A stretch of 46,199 nucleotides of DNA from Phycisphaerales bacterium (lineage in GTDB: Bacteria > Planctomycetota > Phycisphaerae > Phycisphaerales > UBA1924). Each line of letters starts with the position of its first letter. The stretch's first letter is position 1. Of the stretch, positions 28,120 through 35,592 are shown piece by piece. The translations under genes and the position numbers were made by a program. The stretch spans positions 1 to 46,199 of the forward strand of contig JAEPOJ010000031.1 in NCBI GenBank assembly GCA_017642965.1, in the 5' to 3' direction. The notes beneath the pieces are model-generated. The model had not been told where the DNA came from. It was given only the letters and a program-made list of their open reading frames with translations, and searched no databases.

Positions 28120-28794
28120 TCAGCGCTTGCGGCGAGCGGCGACAAGACCGCCGAGCCCGAGCATCGCGAGCGAGCCGGGAGTCGGGATGGTGCCGAACAC
28201 GATGTTCCCGAAGGGGGCGACATCGGTGATCCACACGTTCACGCCGGTCACCTGGATGCCCCACTGGACATGGCGGGAGGCATCGTCGATGGTGTCGAGC
28301 GAGACGCTGAAGTTGCCGGCCGCGTCAACATCGGCAAAGACATCAACCGATGAACTGAAGTCCGCCGCGAAGTCACGGATGAACACCCGCGCGTTGTGTG
28401 CATCGGTGAAGCTGTTGCTCAGGACCGTACCCTCGAAGGTCACGGTCTGCCCGGCCAATGCGCCGTCGATCTGCTGGTAGAGGTTGGCCTCCATGATCTT
28501 GTTGCCCGGTGCGCCGGGGCCGCCGCCGCCTTGGTACCAGAACGGATCGGGATCCCCGACGGTGTTCGGTCCCATGGTGAGGGTGCCCGCGCCGTCATCG
28601 AACTCGGCGGTCAGGTCGGCGATGCCCCAGCCGGAGCCGAAGACGAAGCCACCGCCGTTCGCTGGGAGTTCGAAGACGTTCATGAAACCGAGCCACGGTG
28701 CGGACGAGTCATCGATCGCCACGTTCACGTTGCCCGCCAGGCTGGTCGCCGCGAAGCATGCGCTTGCCGCGATGGCTGCTTTGACTGTGTGCAT
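28120..28794 (-). CDS. Secreted protein with PEP-CTERM-like sorting tail
   Basis: This 224-residue protein has a signal peptide (1-20, ACFAATSLA-GN) and a beta-rich central domain with no catalytic motif I recognise (phrases such as ANGGGFVFGSGWGIADL, MEANLYQQIDGALAGQTVTF, FADVDAAGNFSVSLDTID). The middle may be a carbohydrate-binding jelly-roll. The C-terminus PTPGSLAMLGLGGLVAARRKR is a PEP-CTERM-like sorting signal: a Pro-rich motif, a hydrophobic helix and a basic end. The gene carries operator site 4 upstream and a terminator downstream, so it is a single-gene member of the glucan regulon. A surface role in binding glucan is a guess from that membership. Confidence 0.78.
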   Translation of the reverse strand: MHTVKAAIAASACFAATSLAGNVNVAIDDSSAPWLGFMNVFELPANGGGFVFGSGWGIADLTAEFDDGAGTLTMGPNTVGDPDPFWYQGGGGPGAPGNKIMEANLYQQIDGALAGQTVTFEGTVLSNSFTDAHNARVFIRDFAADFSSSVDVFADVDAAGNFSVSLDTIDDASRHVQWGIQVTGVNVWITDVAPFGNIVFGTIPTPGSLAMLGLGGLVAARRKR

Positions 28795-28862
28795 ACTCTT
28801 GTTCTCCTCTTTTCTCGTACGTGTAGTCCCACGATGTTGGAGTTCACTGGGGTGAATCCGGG

Positions 28863-28879
28863 ATTGTAACAGTTACAAT
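28863..28879. promoter_or_regulatory. Operator palindrome, extended 17-base form, site 4
   Basis: ATTGTAACAGTTACAAT is the longest copy: eight bases on each side of a central A pair perfectly. It lies 69 bases upstream of the PEP-CTERM-like gene (minus strand, start 28794). On that strand TTGCTC-N17-CATATT stands just before it, so it would again overlap the start of transcription. It is about 250 bases upstream of the GH1 start. Confidence 0.75.
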
Positions 28880-29055
28880 ATGGCAGAGTTCGTCCTGCAG
28901 AGCAAGGCAAAACGACCGTTGGAGCGAATCTTTTTGCACTCCTTGATTGAGAATCTGAACGCCCAAACCCAGCAGGACCCTGGGCAATCTCCGGTCCGAT
29001 ATCTGGCACTGGGGCATTTCCTGCTCCCCAGGGTGATCTGTTTGGGAGAACTGGA

Positions 29056-29083
29056 TTGGCGGAACGGATTCGAGTGATATGAT
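29056..29083 (+). promoter_or_regulatory. Putative promoter of the GH1 beta-glucosidase gene
   Basis: TTGGCG at 29056-29061 and TATGAT at 29078-29083, with a 16-base spacer, lie 45 bases before the ATG at 29128. No palindrome overlaps it; the nearest operator (site 4) is about 180 bases upstream. The gene may therefore be expressed at a basal level without strict repression. Confidence 0.45.
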
Positions 29084-29127
29084 CTCGGCTGGTTCACGCA
29101 ACTGTTTCATGCTCGGAGCGCTCGTCT

Positions 29128-30507
29128 ATGTCATTTCCAGACCAGTTCACGTGGGGAGTCGCTTCAGCGGCATACCAAGTCGAGGGGGCCGCGGCCGAAG
29201 GAGGGCGTGGGCCGAGTGTTTGGGATGAGTTCAGTTCAACCCCTGGCAAGGTGTTCGACGGGCATACCGGCAACATCGCCTGTGATTCCTACCACCGTGT
29301 GGAAGAGGATGCGAGCCTGATCGCCGACCTGGGAGTCCGTGGATACCGACTCTCCCTGTCCTGGTCCCGCCTGATCCCGGACGGCATTGGCGATCGCAAC
29401 GAGCAGGGCTTCGACTATTACGATCGACTCATCGATGCACTGCTGGAACGCGGCGTCGATCCTTGGATCACGTTGTACCACTGGGACCTGCCGCTCACAC
29501 TGCATAAAAAGGGTGGGTGGCTCGATTCGCGAAGTCCAGACTGGTTCGAGTCATACACCGAAGCGGTGATGGATCGGTTCTCTGATCGGGTTTCGCACTG
29601 GTTCACGCTGAATGAGCCGGCGATCTTCCTCGGGCTCGGTTACAACGAGGGAACTCATGCGCCTGGTCTGAAACTGCCACGCAAGGATGTGCTACTTGCG
29701 ACGCATCATGCGTTGCTCTCGCATGGACGGGCGGTGCAGACCATTCGTTCGCGAGCGAAGACGCCTCCGATCGTCGGGTTTGCTCCTGTCGGGAACCTCC
29801 ATACTCCGGCGAGCGATCGCCCGGAGGACATCGAGGCCGCTCGCCAAGCGACATTCACCGTGCCTGACTCTGGTTGGACGTACAACTACAGCTGGTACTG
29901 TGATCCTGTCATGCTCGGTCATTACCCGGAGCAAGGGCTTGCATTCTTCGGTGATGATGCGCCCACGTTTACGGACGCGGACCTGGAGACGATGCACCAG
30001 CCGTTGGATATGTTCGGCGTGAACATTTACTCTGCGGCGGTGGCAAAGGCGGGTGAGAATGGCACGCCAGAAATCGTGCCGGGCTCGCGTGGGTACCCCA
30101 TGACCATGTTCCGATGGTCCATCAATCCCGAGTCGCTGTACTGGGGGCCCAAGTTCCTCTCGGAGCGGTATCAGCTCCCTGTGGTGATCACGGAGAACGG
30201 CCTGGCCTCGATGGACTGGGTGCACGCAGATGGCAAGGTTCATGACCCTGGTCGTATTGATTATCTGACGAGGTATTTGAGCCAGCTTCGCCGGGCATGT
30301 CATGACGGTGTGGACGTTCGCGGGTATTTCCAGTGGTCGATCATGGACAACTTCGAGTGGGCAGAGGGGTATGCGCTACGCTTTGGGCTGGTGTACCTCG
30401 ATTACGAGACGCTGGAGCGGATTCCCAAGGATTCGTACCACTGGTACCGTGAGCTCATCGCATCGCATGGCAAACTTCTTCCGAACGAGCCATCCCCGCT
30501 TCGCTGA
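29128..30507 (+). CDS. GH1 beta-glucosidase, cytoplasmic
   Basis: This 459-residue GH1 enzyme of normal length begins with FTWGVASAAYQVEGAAAEGGRGPSVWD, the family's N-terminal signature. TLNEP gives the acid/base Glu163, VITENG the nucleophile Glu356, and the end has GYFQWSIMDNFEWAEGY, which lines the substrate pocket. There is no signal peptide, so it acts in the cytoplasm on oligosaccharides delivered by the ABC importer, removing glucose from beta-linked gluco-oligosaccharides (beta-1,3 or others). It lies between two members of the operator regulon. Confidence 0.95.
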   Translation: MSFPDQFTWGVASAAYQVEGAAAEGGRGPSVWDEFSSTPGKVFDGHTGNIACDSYHRVEEDASLIADLGVRGYRLSLSWSRLIPDGIGDRNEQGFDYYDRLIDALLERGVDPWITLYHWDLPLTLHKKGGWLDSRSPDWFESYTEAVMDRFSDRVSHWFTLNEPAIFLGLGYNEGTHAPGLKLPRKDVLLATHHALLSHGRAVQTIRSRAKTPPIVGFAPVGNLHTPASDRPEDIEAARQATFTVPDSGWTYNYSWYCDPVMLGHYPEQGLAFFGDDAPTFTDADLETMHQPLDMFGVNIYSAAVAKAGENGTPEIVPGSRGYPMTMFRWSINPESLYWGPKFLSERYQLPVVITENGLASMDWVHADGKVHDPGRIDYLTRYLSQLRRACHDGVDVRGYFQWSIMDNFEWAEGYALRFGLVYLDYETLERIPKDSYHWYRELIASHGKLLPNEPSPLR

Positions 30508-30562
30508 GGGCGGGTCAGATCGCACAAGCATGAAATTCTTGCCGAATTCTCCCGGAATGGGG

Positions 30563-30590
30563 TTGGAGTTGGTGCGGATTTGTGTACGAT
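30563..30590 (+). promoter_or_regulatory. Putative promoter of the dockerin-like protein gene
   Basis: TTGGAG at 30563-30568 and TACGAT at 30585-30590, with a 16-base spacer, stand directly before operator site 5. The predicted transcription start falls inside the palindrome. Confidence 0.45.
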
Positions 30591-30593
30591 GAT

Positions 30594-30604
30594 GTAACAG
30601 TTAC
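30594..30604. promoter_or_regulatory. Operator palindrome GTAAC-A-GTTAC, site 5
   Basis: Fifth copy of the 11-base palindrome, 47 bases upstream of the ATG at 30652. A further GTTACG half-site follows immediately at 30605-30610. As at site 3 it lies right after a -10-like hexamer, which fits repression at the start of transcription. Confidence 0.75.
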
Positions 30605-30651
30605 GTTACGCGGGCGGTTCAGTTGCCCGATACAACCACGAGGAGAGAATC

Positions 30652-31329
30652 ATGCGGATCAAGACCTTCATCATCGGTGCCATCGCGGCACTCACCACGG
30701 CGACTCAGGCTCAGAACCTGCTCGACAACGGTAGCTTCGAGACTTCAGGCCCCGGTTTCGTGGCCTTTGAGAGCTGGGCCAACTTCGGCAACATCTTCCA
30801 GGCCGACTCGGGCGAGATCATCGCTCAGGATGGGAGCTTCACTGCCAAAATGTTCGGTGCCACCAACGGTGCACAGAGCGATCAGGTGCTGACGCAGAAT
30901 GTGCCCGCCACCGAGGGTGAGCTGTACACCCTGACGACCTACTGCCAGAACCTGTCCTCGGATTCGCTGGGTGAGGAGAACGTAATCCTTGCACAGCTCG
31001 TGTTCCGCAACGCGAGTGGCGACGCGCTCGAGACCGTCGAGACTGACGCAATCGATCCCGTCTCGGATCCGCTGGATACATGGGTCATGGCCGAGCTGAG
31101 TGCGGTTGCGCCCGTGGGCACCACCAACGTCGATGTCTTCCTGCTGCACATCCAGCTTGGCACGGACCAGGGCTTCCCGACTCAGGGTGGCGGCGCATCG
31201 TTCTGGGATAACGTCTCGCTCACGACCGGTGACGCTCCCTGCTCGAACCCCGCGGACCTGAACGGCGACGGCGAGCTGAACTTCTTCGACGTTTCCGCTT
31301 TCCTGACGCTGTACGGGGAAGGCTGCTAA
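30652..31329 (+). CDS. Secreted protein with CBM-like domain and GC-type dockerin-like C-terminus
   Basis: This 225-residue protein starts at an ATG preceded by GAGGAGAG. The signal peptide (1-20) ends ATQAQ-NLLDNGSFE. The NLLDNGSFE...WANFG opening and the later ASFWDNVSLT phrase are typical of CBM4/9-like jelly-roll carbohydrate-binding modules. The tail CSNPADLNGDGELNFFDVSA plus FLTLYGEGC is the same dockerin-like unit seen once in doubled form on the GH16 enzyme, ending in Gly-Cys. No catalytic residues are evident, so it probably binds glucan at or outside the cell surface. Operator site 5 and a strong terminator frame it as a one-gene unit of the regulon. Confidence 0.85.
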   Translation: MRIKTFIIGAIAALTTATQAQNLLDNGSFETSGPGFVAFESWANFGNIFQADSGEIIAQDGSFTAKMFGATNGAQSDQVLTQNVPATEGELYTLTTYCQNLSSDSLGEENVILAQLVFRNASGDALETVETDAIDPVSDPLDTWVMAELSAVAPVGTTNVDVFLLHIQLGTDQGFPTQGGGASFWDNVSLTTGDAPCSNPADLNGDGELNFFDVSAFLTLYGEGC

Positions 31330-31369
31330 GCCAACGAGTTCATGCAAGAACCTTATGGTTCTGTTCCTC

Positions 31370-31403
31370 AGCACACGCCTTCCCCAGGCGTGTGCTCTTT
31401 TTT
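31370..31403 (+). terminator. Rho-independent terminator after the dockerin-like gene
   Basis: A perfect 11-bp stem, AGCACACGCCT (31370-31380) with AGGCGTGTGCT (31386-31396), a TCCCC loop and a run of six T at 31398-31403. It ends the + strand gene. The stop codon of asd on the minus strand lies 2 bases away, but there is no T-run for that direction. Confidence 0.92.
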
Positions 31404-31404
31404 G

Positions 31405-32430
31405 TTAGATGTACACAACATCGCGGTTCAGTGCCTCGACGGTCTCCATGATCTGTATCGCGTTGAGGGCGGCGCCTTTGCGGATCTGGTCGCAGCAGGC
31501 CCACAGCACCACACGCATTGCGTCTGAGGTGTGATCGACTCGGATTCGTCCGATGGCGACGTTGTCGGTTCCGGTGATCTCACGCGGTGTGAGGGCGTGC
31601 CCGGGCTCGCTCAGGCGCAGACTTGAGTTGGCGTAGCAGCGCCGGATATCCTCGATGTTTGCACGTTCTGCAATCTCGATGATGATCGACTGTGCGTGTG
31701 TTCTTTCAACAGGGACACGCACACAGGTTGGGAGCAACGGGAATGTCGGGCAGTTCCAGATTTTCCGCGTCTCGCGGATCATTTTGAGTTCTTCGCCGTT
31801 GTAACCCGAGACCGGATCCAGCTCTGATTCATGCTCAAACACGTTGAATGCGCACGCATGAGGGAATACCTCTGGCGTGATCGATTCACCTTCCAGGAAT
31901 GCACGCGTCTGGGAGTGGAGTTCCTGGATCCCGCGCCGGCCCGCTCCGGAAACGGCCTGATAGGTTGTGACACTAACGCCGTTGATCTCGTAGGCGCGGC
32001 GAATCGGTTCGATGGCGCAGAGCATCATGATCGTTGAGCAGTTCGGGTTCGCGATGACGCTCGTCTCATGTGAGATCAGATCCGAGTTGATCTCGGGAAT
32101 CACGAGCGGCACGTCTTCATCCATTCGGAATGCTGAAGAGTTGTCGATGATGACGGTTGGCGTGCCGCGGAGGCGATCCCGGACTGAGTGGGCGGTTTCG
32201 GTATCGGCGCACAGCAGGGCGTAGTCGGCGTCGGTCTTGGGGAGTGCGTCGAGATTCTCGATCGCCAGGCGGTGAGCGCCGAACGGGGCGACGGATCCGG
32301 CTGAGCGTGCAGACCCGAAACAACGAACTGATCCGGGCGGGTAACCACGGTCTGAGAGAATGCTGAGGGCTTCGGTACCGACGGCACCGGAGGCCCCAAT
32401 AACGGCAATCACTGGGCATGGCTCACGCAT
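31405..32430 (-). CDS. asd: Aspartate-semialdehyde dehydrogenase
   Basis: The enzyme (341 residues) converts 4-aspartyl phosphate to aspartate semialdehyde with NADPH. It has the nucleotide-binding GASGAVG (12-18), SSAFRMDEDVPLVIPEIN (98-115), the active-site Cys131 in ANPNCSTIMM, and later YQAVSGAGRRGIQEL and the substrate-binding CVRVPVERTHAQSI. Length is normal. It is the last gene of the riboswitch-led operon and overlaps the aspartokinase fusion by 8 bases. The same operon thus supplies aspartokinase, semialdehyde and homoserine dehydrogenase steps and a trans-sulfuration step. A separate copy for lysine and peptidoglycan synthesis may exist elsewhere in the genome. Confidence 0.96.
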   Translation of the reverse strand: MREPCPVIAVIGASGAVGTEALSILSDRGYPPGSVRCFGSARSAGSVAPFGAHRLAIENLDALPKTDADYALLCADTETAHSVRDRLRGTPTVIIDNSSAFRMDEDVPLVIPEINSDLISHETSVIANPNCSTIMMLCAIEPIRRAYEINGVSVTTYQAVSGAGRRGIQELHSQTRAFLEGESITPEVFPHACAFNVFEHESELDPVSGYNGEELKMIRETRKIWNCPTFPLLPTCVRVPVERTHAQSIIIEIAERANIEDIRRCYANSSLRLSEPGHALTPREITGTDNVAIGRIRVDHTSDAMRVVLWACCDQIRKGAALNAIQIMETVEALNRDVVYI

Positions 32431-34105
32431 GGCAGAGCGCCTCCTTGCTGGTTCGGTGCGAATGCGTACGGCTGAGCTCTAGCAGATCCGCTAGCACCGA
32501 CTCGCTTGTAGGCCAGCGCCCGGCTCCCTTCCCGCGGACAGTCATGCGCTGGCCATCAGCTAGTTGGATATCGGCATAGTTCCATTCGTCACGCGTGTTC
32601 GCGAGTGCCGGATGCGATTGGAGTGGCTGAACCGTGACGCTTGCGGATTGATGATCCACATGAGCGACATGTCTCGCCGGATACGCTTCGGGTACAGAAT
32701 CAAGCCAGCTCTGGATCGATGTCAATGCGATGTGCGATTCGGGTATGCTCCAATGTTGTTCGCTCGCGATGGCCAGCAGCTTGTCCAGTGCATCACGCCC
32801 ATCGAGATCCCGTGAGGCGTCCGCTTCTGCAAAGCCGAGTGATCGCGCGTTCTGAACGGCTGTATCGAGCGAACTGCCCCGCTCCAACTGGCCGAGAACG
32901 TAGTTGGTTGTCCCGTTCAGGATTCCCGTGACACTGTGGATCTCACGACCCGCTATCGCCTCAAGGAGAGGCATCGCACCGCCCACGCTGGCGGAATAGA
33001 GGATGTGCTGGTCTGAACAATGCCGCAGTGCTCTGAGAGTTGCTCCGTGTTCGGCGATGAGCGCTTTATTCGCTGTCACTAGCGATGAGCCGTTTCTCAG
33101 TGCGGCCTGCGCGACATCCAGCGCCGTGGACGTGCCACCGATGAGTTCCACGACGACATCTGCACCTGTTTCGGCAAGTTTGATGGCATCGCTCGTGATC
33201 GGGTATGCAGCGTCGAGTGTCGATTGCCCGGGATTGTTTCGTGCCACGCCGGTCACTTGGAAGAGTTCGGGCAGTTGCCCAACGAGGTCGAGCACCCCGC
33301 CTCCCACGACACCGGCTCCACAGATCGCGAGAGTGAGCGGGATTGGGCTATCTGCATGTCTCGACAGCCGCGTGTCACCCGCGCCGACTCGGGTGGGGTT
33401 TGAGCCGTTGAATCGTCCGAGTTCGAACTCGACACCATGGGCTTGCGCGAACTCGACTGCCTTATGTTGTATGATCGAGCCGTCGGTTGCGAGCGCGTCC
33501 TCGTAGTATGCGTAGCTGTACCTCGGGGTGGTCGAAGATGTGGCGGGGTCCGATTCGTATAGGCCGTCCACGTCCTTGATCAGGCGACATCGCTCTGCGG
33601 ATAGAGCATGGGCAAGGTACACGGCCGTGAGGTCCGAGCCGCCGCGACCCAGCGTCACGCGTGAGCCGGTCGTGTCGTTCGCGATGAAGCCCGGGAAGAC
33701 GATGACCCCTGATTCAATGAGCAGTGTATTGAGCCTGTCGATGTTCAGGCTTACGGGTGAGGCGTTCAGCGGCGCTCCCTCCGCGATGAATCCCGCGGTT
33801 TCGGGTGAGATGACGCGTGCCGGTATGCCGGCTCGGTCGAGGTGGATGCCCAGCAGCGAGGCCGATTCGCTTTCGCCCAGACTGAGGATGCCAGCTCTCG
33901 CTTCATCAGAAGCAGAGTCACAGAGCGCATCGCATCGCTTGATCAGTTCCTCCGTCCGCCCGGCCAGCGCAGAAACGACTGCGATGACGCTCCAACCCTC
34001 ACGACGCCAGCGATAGATTTCATGGACCGCGATTCGAAGACGCCGTTCGTCGAGCAGCACCGAGCCGCCGAACTTGAGCACGATGATTGGTGGTGTATCA
34101 GGCAT
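32423..34105 (-). CDS. thrA: Bifunctional aspartokinase-homoserine dehydrogenase lacking ACT domains
   Basis: This is a 560-residue fusion. Residues about 8-245 are the kinase: KFGGS (11-15), GRGGSDLTA (153-161), RLIKDVDGLYESDP (174-187). Residues about 256-550 are homoserine dehydrogenase: NAD-binding GAGVVGGG (263-270), NKALI (346-350), SVGGAMPLLEAI, ILNGTTNYVLGQL, GFAEADASRDLDGRDALDKL with the catalytic Lys442, and a late GKGAG. ThrA/MetL-type fusions have about 810-820 residues because paired ACT domains lie between the two enzymes. Here only a linker of about 10 residues separates them, and no ACT sequence follows at the end. Allosteric feedback by threonine is thus unlikely, and the SAM-type leader upstream may be the control. 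The gene overlaps both neighbours by 8 bases. Confidence 0.93.
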   Translation of the reverse strand: MPDTPPIIVLKFGGSVLLDERRLRIAVHEIYRWRREGWSVIAVVSALAGRTEELIKRCDALCDSASDEARAGILSLGESESASLLGIHLDRAGIPARVISPETAGFIAEGAPLNASPVSLNIDRLNTLLIESGVIVFPGFIANDTTGSRVTLGRGGSDLTAVYLAHALSAERCRLIKDVDGLYESDPATSSTTPRYSYAYYEDALATDGSIIQHKAVEFAQAHGVEFELGRFNGSNPTRVGAGDTRLSRHADSPIPLTLAICGAGVVGGGVLDLVGQLPELFQVTGVARNNPGQSTLDAAYPITSDAIKLAETGADVVVELIGGTSTALDVAQAALRNGSSLVTANKALIAEHGATLRALRHCSDQHILYSASVGGAMPLLEAIAGREIHSVTGILNGTTNYVLGQLERGSSLDTAVQNARSLGFAEADASRDLDGRDALDKLLAIASEQHWSIPESHIALTSIQSWLDSVPEAYPARHVAHVDHQSASVTVQPLQSHPALANTRDEWNYADIQLADGQRMTVRGKGAGRWPTSESVLADLLELSRTHSHRTSKEALCHA

Positions 34106-35321
34106 GGACTGGCACCCCCCCTTGCGACTTGCTGGTGGCTCTGATGGCGGCGAGTGCCTGGCGGATATCCGTGATCAGCTCTTCCGCCGGTTCGAGCCCC
34201 ACAGAGAGCCGGAGCAGTCCATCGGATATCCCCACATCGATTCGCTGTTCCCGAGGCACATCGGCGTGCGTCATGGACGCGGGGTGCGTGATCAGCGTTT
34301 CGACCGAGCCGACATGCTCCACCAGCGTACACCTCCTGAGTGAGCTCACAAACCGGCAGGCCGCGTCGTACCCACCCTTGATAGAGAAGGAAACAACGGC
34401 CCCGTGTTCTCCGAGATGCTGGCGCTGCGCGATCAGCGCATCGTGACCAGTCGCGAGTGATGGGTGACGTACACGCTCGATCTGATCGTGATCCAATAGC
34501 CATGAGGATAATTCAGCGGCTGATTTCGATTGTGCCTTCAGGCGGAGTGGGAGTGTTTTGATCCCATTGAGGGTAAGCCAGGCGTTGAATGGAGACTGGA
34601 TCGCGCCGGTGCACTTGCGGATGAAGCGGATCCGATCGAGCAGGCCTTGATCCTTTGAGACCAGCGCACCGCCGAGGGCGACGGAGTGACCATCGATGAA
34701 CTTGGTGGTCGAGTACACGGATATATCAGCGCCGTGGTCAAGCGGGCGCTGGAGCACGGGTGTCAGGAACGTGTTATCGACCGCCAGCTTGACGCCTGCG
34801 TCCTTCGCGATCTCTGCACAGGCGCGGATATCGGTGAGGTCCAGCGTCGGGTTCGCGGGGGTCTCCACGAAGATCAATCTTGTGTTTGGCTGGACTGCCC
34901 GGCGCACCTCATCTGTATCGGTTGAGTCCACGAACGTGCACTCGATACCATACGGGCTGAGCAACTGCTGGAACAGACGGGTCGTGCCGCCGTATACGCC
35001 CCGCCCGCAGACAACGTGGTCACCTGATTGGAGCAGGCTGAGAAAGAGTGCCGTCTCTGCGGCCAGCCCGGTCCCGAAGCAGACACCCGCGGGTGCGTCT
35101 TCGAGCTTGCCGAGCGTGGACTCGAGGAGGGCGACACTCGGGTTGGACACGCGAGAGTACTGATGTTCCGGGTCGCTGCCCACACCTGACCGCTGAAAAG
35201 TCGTGGACTGGGCAATCGAGGGGACGAGGGGCTGTCCATCGCAAATCGGATCCAGTCGATTCAGGCAGATCGATTCGGGTGAGTGGGGGGGTTGAGTCGG
35301 GGTGCGCTGTTGAAATCCCAT
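34098..35321 (-). CDS. PLP-dependent trans-sulfuration enzyme (MetB/MetC/MetZ family)
   Basis: The enzyme has 407 residues. The ATG at 35321 is preceded by GGAG in a hairpin loop; a farther ATG at 35450 would read through the riboswitch and is rejected. Family marks are the phosphate-binding YSRVSNPS (55-62), GTGLAAETAL, GVYGGT (108-113), VDNTFLTPVLQRPLDHGADI, and the PLP lysine Lys207 in YSTTKFIDGH. The end has the usual LRLSVGLEPAEELITDI. The family makes cystathionine or homocysteine from activated homoserine, or cleaves cystathionine. Being the first gene of an operon that makes homoserine, under a SAM-type leader, it is most likely in the synthesis direction. Sequence alone does not separate MetB from MetZ/MetY. 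Confidence 0.9.
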   Translation of the reverse strand: MGFQQRTPTQPPHSPESICLNRLDPICDGQPLVPSIAQSTTFQRSGVGSDPEHQYSRVSNPSVALLESTLGKLEDAPAGVCFGTGLAAETALFLSLLQSGDHVVCGRGVYGGTTRLFQQLLSPYGIECTFVDSTDTDEVRRAVQPNTRLIFVETPANPTLDLTDIRACAEIAKDAGVKLAVDNTFLTPVLQRPLDHGADISVYSTTKFIDGHSVALGGALVSKDQGLLDRIRFIRKCTGAIQSPFNAWLTLNGIKTLPLRLKAQSKSAAELSSWLLDHDQIERVRHPSLATGHDALIAQRQHLGEHGAVVSFSIKGGYDAACRFVSSLRRCTLVEHVGSVETLITHPASMTHADVPREQRIDVGISDGLLRLSVGLEPAEELITDIRQALAAIRATSKSQGGVPVHA

Positions 35322-35343
35322 GCTGTGAACTCCTTCACAGCAT
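35320..35343 (-). promoter_or_regulatory. Ribosome-binding-site hairpin at the start of the trans-sulfuration gene
   Basis: On the minus strand, ATGCTGTGAA and TTCACAGCAT form a perfect 10-bp stem closed by a GGAG loop. The loop is the Shine-Dalgarno sequence, and the last two bases of the stem are the A and U of the start codon. When folded it should hide the start codon while exposing the ribosome-binding site only as a tight 4-base loop, so it may be the translational switch worked by the leader upstream. Confidence 0.7.
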
Positions 35344-35392
35344 CGAGAGCTTCCAGTGTTGGCATGGTTGCGGCAACACCGCCGCTTGCTTT

Positions 35393-35415
35393 GGCAATCC
35401 GAGTGATCGGTTGCC
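35393..35415 (-). promoter_or_regulatory. Hairpin at the 3' edge of the SAM-type leader
   Basis: The transcript here forms GGCAA-CCGA, a TCAC loop, then TCGG-A-TTGCC. Its 5' end shares two bases with the 3' strand of the proposed P1 stem (35414-35421). The two structures could therefore be alternatives. No T-run follows, so it is not a terminator. Confidence 0.4.
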
Positions 35416-35520
35416 CACATCGTTCCCCATGCCGGGGCTGGTCTCGGCACCGTGGCTGCGTTTCACAGCTCGGTTGCCGCCCGGAACCAATTGAGACATC
35501 CCGGGACTCTTGATGCAAGT
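35414..35520 (-). ncRNA. Probable SAM-I/SAM-IV clan riboswitch in the methionine operon leader
   Basis: Read on the minus strand, the leader shows in order: CTTGCATCAAGAG, a CCCGG/CCGGG stem (P2), the conserved GGCAACC (35472-35478), a P3-like hairpin CCGAGCTG...CAGCCACGG, then GGTGCC (35446-35451), and a GATGTGGG that can pair with CTTGCATC to close P1. The AAGAG, GGCAACC and GGTGC elements in this order are those of the SAM-I clan core. Details after GGTGCC fit a SAM-I/IV variant better than plain SAM-I. The downstream genes (trans-sulfuration, aspartokinase-homoserine dehydrogenase, asd) are expected targets. I could not run a covariance search. Confidence 0.65.
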
Positions 35521-35592
35521 TGAGTGAGGATACAGGGCGTGAGCGTTGAATCAAGCCCGAATCACGAAAAAGTGCTGCGACTTGTTTGGTTT

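Larger units (their letters stand above)
28795..29127. other. 333-base intergenic region between divergent genes
   Basis: This stretch separates the minus-strand PEP-CTERM-like gene from the GH1 gene. It holds operator site 4 (28866-28876) and a promoter-like pair before the GH1 gene (29056-29083). Short open frames on both strands (for example 28880-29077 on the + strand) show no recognisable protein character and no good ribosome-binding site, so I see no gene here. The remainder shows nothing I can name. Confidence 0.6.

Noticed and set aside
28880..29077. Short open frame in the gap before the GH1 gene
   Set aside because: No ribosome-binding site, no recognisable protein character, and it lies across the operator and promoter region.
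35322..35450. N-terminal extension of the trans-sulfuration gene from an ATG at 35450
   Set aside because: The extension is Cys/Arg-rich with no family match and would translate the end of the riboswitch-like leader. The ATG at 35321 has a Shine-Dalgarno sequence and fits family length.
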